A stretch of 64,000 nucleotides of DNA from Chimonanthus salicifolius (lineage: Eukaryota; Streptophyta; Magnoliopsida; Laurales; Calycanthaceae), in NCBI GenBank assembly GCA_013350335.1, contig CM023536.1:45330314-45394313 (forward strand), written 5' to 3'. This document shows, one piece after another, positions 57,280 through 64,000 of the stretch. The notes beneath the pieces were generated by a model that worked only from the letters and a program-made list of their open reading frames with translations, was not told the DNA's origin and did no database searches. Position numbers and translations under genes: made by a program. How positions within the stretch are numbered: position 1 is the stretch's first letter; each line of letters begins with the position of its first letter.

Positions 57280-57662
57280 GTTTCCGGGTGCAGGTGGCTA
57301 ATTACCATTTTGCCCCCGCGTTTCCATTCGTTCGAATGAATTCCCAGTTCAATCCGTCATTCGTTCGAACGAATGGACGCATATCCCATCCAATTTTGAT
57401 TCGTTCGAATGAATCTTCGTTTAAAATCAATTCGTTCGAATGAATCGGGTGAACAGTAGCACGCATACTGTCCACCTGTGTTACTGTTCACCCGTGAATG
57501 AATCAGGTGAACAATAACACGTGTTACAGTTCACCTGTGTTACTGTTCACCCGTGAATGAATCAGGTGAACAGTAACACGTGTTACAGTTCACCCGTGAA
57601 TGAATCAGTGATTCATTCGAATGAATTAATTTTCTTTAAAATTTTAAAGTTATTTTTTAAGA

Positions 57663-57917
57663 ACTGTGTATTTTTAAAATTTCTCAAATTAAATATCCAG
57701 ACTAATTACGATAATCTGATAAAAATACTTTAAGACTTTAAGGTTTTTTGACACTCCTAAATATTTAAAACACAGTATTTTACAAATAAGGGTATCCCTA
57801 AGGTGTGCCGAAAACACATTTAGGAGTGTCAAAAGACCTTGAAGTCTTAAAGTATATTTATCAGGTTATCGTAATTAGTCTGGATATTCAATTTGAGAAA
57901 TTTTGAAAATACACAGT
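57663..57917 (+). repeat. Foldback unit 1 (+)
   Basis: Arms from ACTGTGTATTTTTAAAATTT to the complementary AAATACACAGT. The loop holds GGGTATCCCTAAGGTGTGCC. Confidence 0.85.
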
Positions 57918-57989
57918 GCTTAAAAAATAAATTTAAAGTTTTAAAGGAGATTTTATTATTTAATACACTATGCACATTATTATTTAAGT

Positions 57990-58244
57990 ACCGTGTATTT
58001 TCAAAATTTCTCAAATTGAATATCCGGACTAATTACGATAACCTGATAAATATACTTTAAAACTTCAAGGTCTTTTGACACTCCTAAATGTATTTTCAGC
58101 ACAACCTAGGGATACCCTTATTTGTAAAATACTGTGTTTAAATATCTAGCAGTGTCAAAAGATCTTGAAGTCTTAAAGTATTTTTATGAGATTATCGTAA
58201 TTAGTCCGGATATTTAATTTGAAAAATTTTTAAAATACACAAGT
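57990..58244 (-). repeat. Foldback unit 2 (-)
   Basis: Reverse complement of unit 1 in its asymmetric loop (CACAACCTAGGGATACCC), with the same arms. Confidence 0.85.
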
Positions 58245-58375
58245 GCTTAAAAAATAACTTTAAAATTTTAAAGAAAATCAATTCTGAATTGATTCATTCG
58301 AATGAATTAGTCTGAATTCCTCTGATTTATTCGAATGAATTGATTTTCTTTAAAATTTAAAGTTATTTTTTACAC

Positions 58376-58630
58376 ACCGTGTATTTTTAAAATTTCTCAA
58401 ATTAAATATCCGGAGTAATTATAATAATCTGATAAAAATACTTTAAGTCTTAAAGGTCTTTTAACACTCCTAAGTATTTAAAACACAGTATTTCACAAAT
58501 AATGGTATCCCTAGGGTGTACCGAAAACACATTTAGGAGTGTCAAAAGACCTTAAAGTCTTAAAATATATTTATTAGGTTATCATAATTAGTCCGGATAT
58601 TCAATTTGAGAAATTTTGAAAATACACGGT
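58376..58630 (+). repeat. Foldback unit 3 (+)
   Basis: Loop in the same sense as unit 1 (GGTATCCCTAGGGTGTACC). It is the mirror partner of unit 2 about position 58310. Confidence 0.85.
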
Positions 58631-58703
58631 GCTTAAATAATAATGTGCATAGTGTATTAAATAATAAAATCTCCTTTAAAACTTTAAAGTTATTTTTTTA
58701 AGT

Positions 58704-58958
58704 ACTGTGTATTTCCAAAATTTCACAAATTGAATATTCGGACTAATTACGATAACCTGATAAATATACTTTAAGATTTTAAGGTCTTTTGACATTCCTA
58801 AATGTGTTTTCGGCACACTCTAGGGATACCTTTATTTGTAAAATATTGTGTTTTAAATATTTAGGAGTGTTAAAAGACCTTAAAGTCTTAAAGTATTTTT
58901 ATCATATTATCATAATTAGTCTGGAAATTTAATTTGAGAAATTTTAAAAATACACAGT
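58704..58958 (-). repeat. Foldback unit 4 (-)
   Basis: Loop in the same sense as unit 2 (CACACTCTAGGGATACC). It is the mirror partner of unit 1. Confidence 0.85.
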
Positions 58959-59240
58959 ACTTAAAAAATAACTTTAAAATTTTAAAAAAAATTGATTCAT
59001 TCGAATGAATCGATTCATTCATGGGTGAACAGTACACGTATTACTGTTCACCCGATTCATTCAATCGATTCATTTACTGGTAAACAGTATGCACGCTACT
59101 GTTCACCCAATTCATTCAAATTAATTAATTTTAAACGTCATTCAATTGAATGAGATATGTGTCCATAATGAAATAAACTGAAAATTTATTCGAACAAATG
59201 AAAATGAAAATATAGAGGTAAAATGATAATCAGGCAACTG

Positions 59241-60173
59241 CACCATATCTCGTGTGCATACGGATACCCAAAATTTGACATGAATTTGGAACAGTACCCC
59301 GTAGAAATGAAAGACCCAAGAAACTTCCAGCATGACTTTTTCTTGGGGACCAAGACTGACCGAGACGGAGAAAACTTGAGTCCTCCTATCTTTTCATCGC
59401 CTTTAATTATTATTTCCAATCTTTTCCCCGTTTTGTTTGGGTGACTGACGAAAATTCCAAGTCTTCCTTGGCTGAGAAACTTGAGTTGCTAAAGTCTATG
59501 ATACGGGCCCATGTCCTCACTAAAGAATTGAATCCATTGGACTTGGCAACAATGTGCGTGTATGGATAAAACCAAACTTTGAAAATTTTCATTTTCAGGG
59601 GATGTGACATGTTTTCATAAATAATTGACTGACTTTATTTGCTGCAAAAGCTCAATCAATTGATTGACTTTATTTAGTGCAAAAGCTCAATCACTAATTT
59701 TGATGCATGAAAGAAAAAAAATAGTTTTATATTGCAAATATCAGTCAAAATATTTTGATTAGAGATTTAATTAACAGTTACACATCAAATATCAGATTGA
59801 TTTGAACTTGGGAATTAATAGATCGAAATTTTAGAGAGACTTCTGAATTTTTTTCTTTCATATATAGAAAATGATAAAAATATTCGGAATAAAATTTAAC
59901 TCATCTATTTATATTGGTCATGTGAATTTTAGATTAGGAATTTAAATAGCATCCATGTGATACATATCATATCGGCCATAAATCGTTGATCAGGTCTCTC
60001 GACTTTTTTAAAGTACAAACATGAAAATTTGAAGAAACCTAGGATGAACAATTTTTTTTTTTAAATAATGTTTATTTTATAGAGTTTAGACCCTTGAAAG
60101 TCAAAATTTTACTATCAGTAGAGTATGCCTTAAAAATTTTAAAAATGCATAGAAATTTTATTAAGTAGGAAAC
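59241..60173. other. Intergenic region
   Basis: No gene is recognised. A 42-codon open stretch at 59441-59569 (TDENSKSSLAEKLELLK) looks protein-like but has no identifiable family and no start or splice evidence. Confidence 0.4.
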
Positions 60174-60557
60174 TGTAATATCCTAACTCAAATTAGTATT
60201 AATTATGTGAATTTAACTATTAATTGTGATTAGTGGCCCGTTAATCTAAAATATTAGCAAGTGGGCTTTGTTTAGAGTCAAAGTTTGACTCGATCCTAGT
60301 GAATCCGACTCGTTTAAAGTGAAGTGGCGAAAGTTAGGACTTAGAATAGTTTAGGTCTAAGTTCAATGTTTTGAATATTCTTAGGCTTATGTGTATTTTG
60401 GTTTTAGAGTCATGTATGGCCTTATGACTCTTAGAACAAGTTACTTGTATGTATTATGGTGTATTTATGCAATAATATTTAACCTTGGATTTGTTTTGTT
60501 TAAAAAAAAAATTAGGTCGCGTTTCGGGCCCACTTCTCTGGTTCGGAGTGTGATAGG
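60174..60557 (+). repeat. Gypsy-type 5' LTR
   Basis: Starts TGTAATATCCTAACTCAAAT and shares CTTGGATTTGTTTT, A-run, ATTAGGT and GGGCCCACTTCTC with the 3' LTR. About 384 bp. Confidence 0.7.
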
Positions 60558-60559
60558 AT

Positions 60560-60570
60560 TGGTATCAGAG
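60560..60570 (+). promoter_or_regulatory. Primer binding site (tRNA-iMet)
   Basis: TGGTATCAGAG lies two bases after the 5' LTR. Confidence 0.75.
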
Positions 60571-63567
60571 TAATGGTTCAACTCTCGATTATGCGTATAG
60601 GAGGAAGTGGATTGGTTGATTAACTTTTGATTTTTTTCCCTTGATTTTGAAGTAGGGAAGATAGAACTCTTAGTTGAAGTGAGGTTGAACCTCCTTGTTT
60701 TGATAGATTGTTGATTTTAGTATCAAGATGATACTTGGAACCAAGTATTTGGATGTGATAACCTCTTATAGAGTGTCGGTCAGAGGATGTAGAGTTTGTG
60801 GAAAGAATTTGACGTTGGTTAGGTTTGAGGAAGCTTATTGAGGAAGGATGGATTTTTCCAATGAGTAAAGGACCTTGGGTATTACGGAGTTACTAGTACG
60901 AACCTTAATTGTAATGTAATTGTGATGTACTTTGTAATGTTTGACTACTCTTGCAGATATGTCAGAGTACCTGAGTGGCAATCTACCTACTTCGGATGGA
61001 AATGAACAGGAATATATAAATCAGGTGATATGAGAACCTTTTGAAATAATAGGATGTATTTTGGAATTACTGGAGAGAATAATGGTGACAAATTCAGTTC
61101 CAATGGTTGTGAAAAAGGAGTTGTTCGGCATCTCTCCCAAGTGTTAACTGTCTGCAAGGTTGACAAGGAATTTCAGATGGAAGAAAAGACTGAGTCATGA
61201 TGATAGACGCTGATCGGGCATACAATGTATGGATTGCCACATGTGGAGAATGAATCTTTTAGTAAGAAAAGGATTCAAGGATTTAGAGGATGTGTAAAAG
61301 ATTTACAAAGTTTTGGTGGATGGGATAAAGGCGCAAGTCATCACTAAACCCTGGATACGGGGGCATGGTAAGATTGGTAGATTCCAGGTCTTGGAACCAA
61401 GATTGTGAAACTGTATGGAATGCGTATTAAGACCTTTTGCAAAAAAGGCCAACTGAAATACATATGTTAGGCTCTGGTTTGGAACTATCCATGGTAATAG
61501 GATTTTGGTAAGCTTGATAAGCGTGATAAACTGTCTTCACGCACATGGTGAAGTCTTCTAACACACTTTGTGATGTGTGTTTGGGCGCTCATTTCAAAGA
61601 CATAGTTAATAGACATGTATGATCAAATTGTAATTGAGCTAAAAAAATGGACTGAGTAGCTCCTAGTGGGTAAACTTGGAAACTATTTGAAACAGTTAAG
61701 TCTGGATATGAGATGCCCATTGATGTGTGTTTTAAGATGTATTCAACAAGATAAGCCGCGATGAGAGGGCCAGATATGATGGGCTGCATCGGGTTATCTG
61801 TGTGTGATATTGTGTTGTAAAAGGCATCCTCTAACATACTATTGGTGGAAGTGAATAGTGACACGTAAAAGGAAAAAAGGATAAAGTATCCACAAATCTT
61901 GACTCCACAGGTTAGTAAACGCCTTGGTTATAATATGAATTGAGAATATCTCGGTGTCATGAGAGATGAATCTCGGTAGACCATGGCAATGTGGTAAGTT
62001 GTATAATGGTTTTAATCACATGTTATGCTAACTAATAATTGTGTAAACCTGTAAGTTTCTGAAAGTGGATTTCAGGTATGATACTTTTTGATGTAGGCTA
62101 GGTAGGATTAAGAATACCCAATCTCGAATTATAGCGAAAGCTTTAAATAATATCTTAAATAACCCAGGTGCAAAATAATAATCATATAAAATCTATATGA
62201 TCCGAATTGAAATAATAAGACTAACCCCGATAATATCGGATCTGAAACTATAACAAGAAAACCCGAGAGCTAAACAACAAAATTATGAACCTGCAAACTG
62301 GCGTTGGGCTGAACTGAACCTGAAAAGTGGCACCAATATCTCGCAGATTTGGACTTGAAACTAGTGGGCTAGAAGAACACCTTCACACGTCAGAAGGGTC
62401 TGCCAATCAGCAACACGCTGGCTGCTTGGAATGGGTTATGGATTGACTTCTACACCTCTAACTTGGCTGGATTTCCCAGCCAAAAATTTGCAATTGGTTG
62501 CAGTGATTGGCTCTCAAAGGTGCACACCTAACTGGGGTGTTGATTCACTGTCCCACCTGGGCTTGAATCCAAGAAATTATCTGCTAAAATCTGCAGAGTA
62601 CTCTCACAAAACAACCATTGTTTTGGTGGAAAAATAATCAAATTTTTTTCATCAAAATATATCCCCTACACTGATTACATTCATAGATATATATAATAAT
62701 TTCAACACATGGTGAGCCGACCCTCACATTCCTAATTAAAAGCAACTACTAAATATTCAAACTAAAAACAATCCTAAATCAACTACACTTCCACCGATAG
62801 TCCTAATTAAGTAATACCTAAGTTAGAGATAAAGCCCATCTAAGTTGGGAAAGAACTAAAAAAAAACAGCAGTCTGCCACCGAACTGGGTAGAATCTTCT
62901 CCCAACTTGGACTTCCTATGTTTTGACTCTAACGAGTTGGGCATGCACATACTCCTTGGGCCTGCTTGCTTGTTTTGGACCTCGGACTGAATTGCACGAT
63001 TGAATTAAATCCCACGACCCATATTCAAGTTTCCACTCTGATACCCATCTGGATCGAAGATATAATTTTCATCATTCCACTTAAAGCCCGAACCTGTCAA
63101 ATTGCTTGCGCACCCGCCTGGGTCAAAATTAAAATTTTGATCATGTCCATGGATGCCCGCATCACTTTTTGATGTGGTGGAGAATATGTTGCGAGTTGTG
63201 TCTCGAACATCCAAGGGAGTTGACATCTCAAAGGACTTAGTTTTTGGAGAAAACATGCGGATATTCAAGAATGTCAGAATTTAGTGTCTTGGAGACAAAT
63301 TATACTTTGGATTCAAGCTATGTGGAAGAGATAGAAGTCTTGAAAGACTTGATTTTGGAGGAGATATCCAAAGATATTCAGGGTACTTGAACCCGAGTGT
63401 TTCGACGGAATGCATTTCCATAAGTGCAAGTGTGGTGGCAGCATCAGTGAAGTACAACATATGACGATGGAACAAGAGTCAACGATGTGAAGGTTGTATA
63501 TTGGTTTGTTTGCTCAGTAAAGGTATGAACTTTCTTTTGAAATTTCATGACAAAATTTCTTGTGGGA

Positions 63568-63748
63568 TGTAATACCCCGACCCAAATTAGTATCTAATTA
63601 TGTGAATTTAGCTTATGACTCTTAGGAACAAATTACTTGTATATATTATGGTGTGTTTATACAATAATATTTAACCTTGGATTTGTTTTTAAAAAAAAAA
63701 AAAATTAGGTTGCATTCTGGGCCCACTTCTCAAGTCGAGGCGTGATAG
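63568..63748 (+). repeat. Gypsy-type 3' LTR, internally deleted
   Basis: Starts TGTAATACCCCGACCCAAAT. It lacks about 190 bp of the middle present in the 5' LTR (from about 60223 to 60415) and then matches to GGGCCCACTTCTC. Confidence 0.7.
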
Positions 63749-64000
63749 AAACCAACCAAAGAAAATATCTTCTATGAAATTAATTTTCTCGAGTATCTCC
63801 TAGTAATATGTATCTTCTATTACAGAGTCTTTTATTATAAAAAATTGTGTTTCATAAAAATGTTAAAATATTAAAAAGATTATACAAACACTCTAAAAAT
63901 TATATCAATTGCGTTAAGAGCTCTTCATTTAGTTTAAAAATCTTGTATGTCATTTCTTTAATTTTTTCTACAAGAAATTGAAAATAGCTTTTATCTTAAA
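63749..64000. other. AT-rich sequence, nothing recognised
   Basis: Under 260 bases after the LTR element with no gene, repeat or RNA that I can support. Confidence 0.5.

Larger units (their letters stand above)
57280..59240. repeat. Giant nested foldback palindrome
   Basis: Four 255-bp units (57663-57917, 57990-58244, 58376-58630, 58704-58958) alternate in orientation (+,-,+,-) about a centre near 58310. Each unit is itself an imperfect palindrome with about 100-bp arms and a 55-bp loop. The outer arms continue with TTCGTTCGAATGAA and GGTGAACAGTA/TACTGTTCACC words, and as far as CTAATTACCATTTTGCC on the left and, reversed, CTGATTATCATTTTACC on the right. No coding capacity is seen. It fits a Foldback-like element or an amplified hairpin family; ends and target duplication are not clear. 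Confidence 0.85.
60174..63748 (+). mobile_element. Decayed LTR retrotransposon, probably Gypsy
   Basis: A 5' LTR is at about 60174-60557, a tRNA-iMet primer site at 60560-60570 and a 3' LTR at 63568-63748. Before the 3' LTR is GACAAAATTTCTTGTGGGA, a text typical of the polypurine end of plant Gypsy elements. The internal 3 kb has no long frame; a gag-like start is possible at 60960 (MSEYLSGNLPTSDGNEQEY). Nested repeat material is likely within 62090-63070 but is not delimited. Confidence 0.65.

Noticed and set aside
57310..57620. CRISPR-like direct repeats
   Set aside because: The repeats are palindromic, irregularly spaced and part of a foldback structure in a plant nuclear genome.

Overview
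The window is nuclear DNA of a flowering plant. Evidence: spliced protein genes with GT-AG introns, plant-type genes (a MACPF-domain gene of the NSL1/CAD1 family and DUF2921 membrane proteins), plant-type L1 LINEs, Copia and Gypsy elements primed by initiator-tRNA-Met sites, hAT DNA transposons and an AT-rich background. The species cannot be named from the sequence.

The main organising feature is a tandem segmental duplication. Positions 1-25477 (copy A) match 40845-53991 (copy B) nearly base for base apart from insertions. The unit runs from an intron of the NSL1-like gene, through that gene's first exons and promoter side, to a head-to-tail pair of DUF2921 genes; all genes are on the minus strand. 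The junction is at 25477/25478, where copy A stops inside the second DUF2921 gene and the sequence continues into what reads as NSL1-like intron DNA of copy B. By this model the complete NSL1-like gene lies to the left of the window, and the copy-B gene has only its first six exons (44809-45066, 42392-42630, 40443-40647, 38916-38999, 38647-38830, 29829-29995). They join in frame, but no 3' exons are visible.

Of the four DUF2921 loci only one is intact: copy B gene 1 (47883-50585). Copy A gene 1 has a nonsense codon and a frameshift. Copy A gene 2 is a truncated fragment with a nonsense codon. Copy B gene 2 has two frameshifts.

After duplication, copy A took three large insertions within about 380 bp of ancestral sequence that is still empty in copy B: a young gag-only Copia element (5898-9615), a degenerate ZMYM1-type hAT (9704-13918) and an intact-looking Ac-type hAT (14217-19153) whose transposase can be assembled from four exons. 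Copy B took a near full-length L1 in an NSL1-like intron (31539-38276) and a short LINE 3' fragment in intron 1 (43496-44050). Right of the duplication, 57280-59240 holds a large nested foldback palindrome centred near 58310, followed by a decayed LTR element of Gypsy type (60174-63748).
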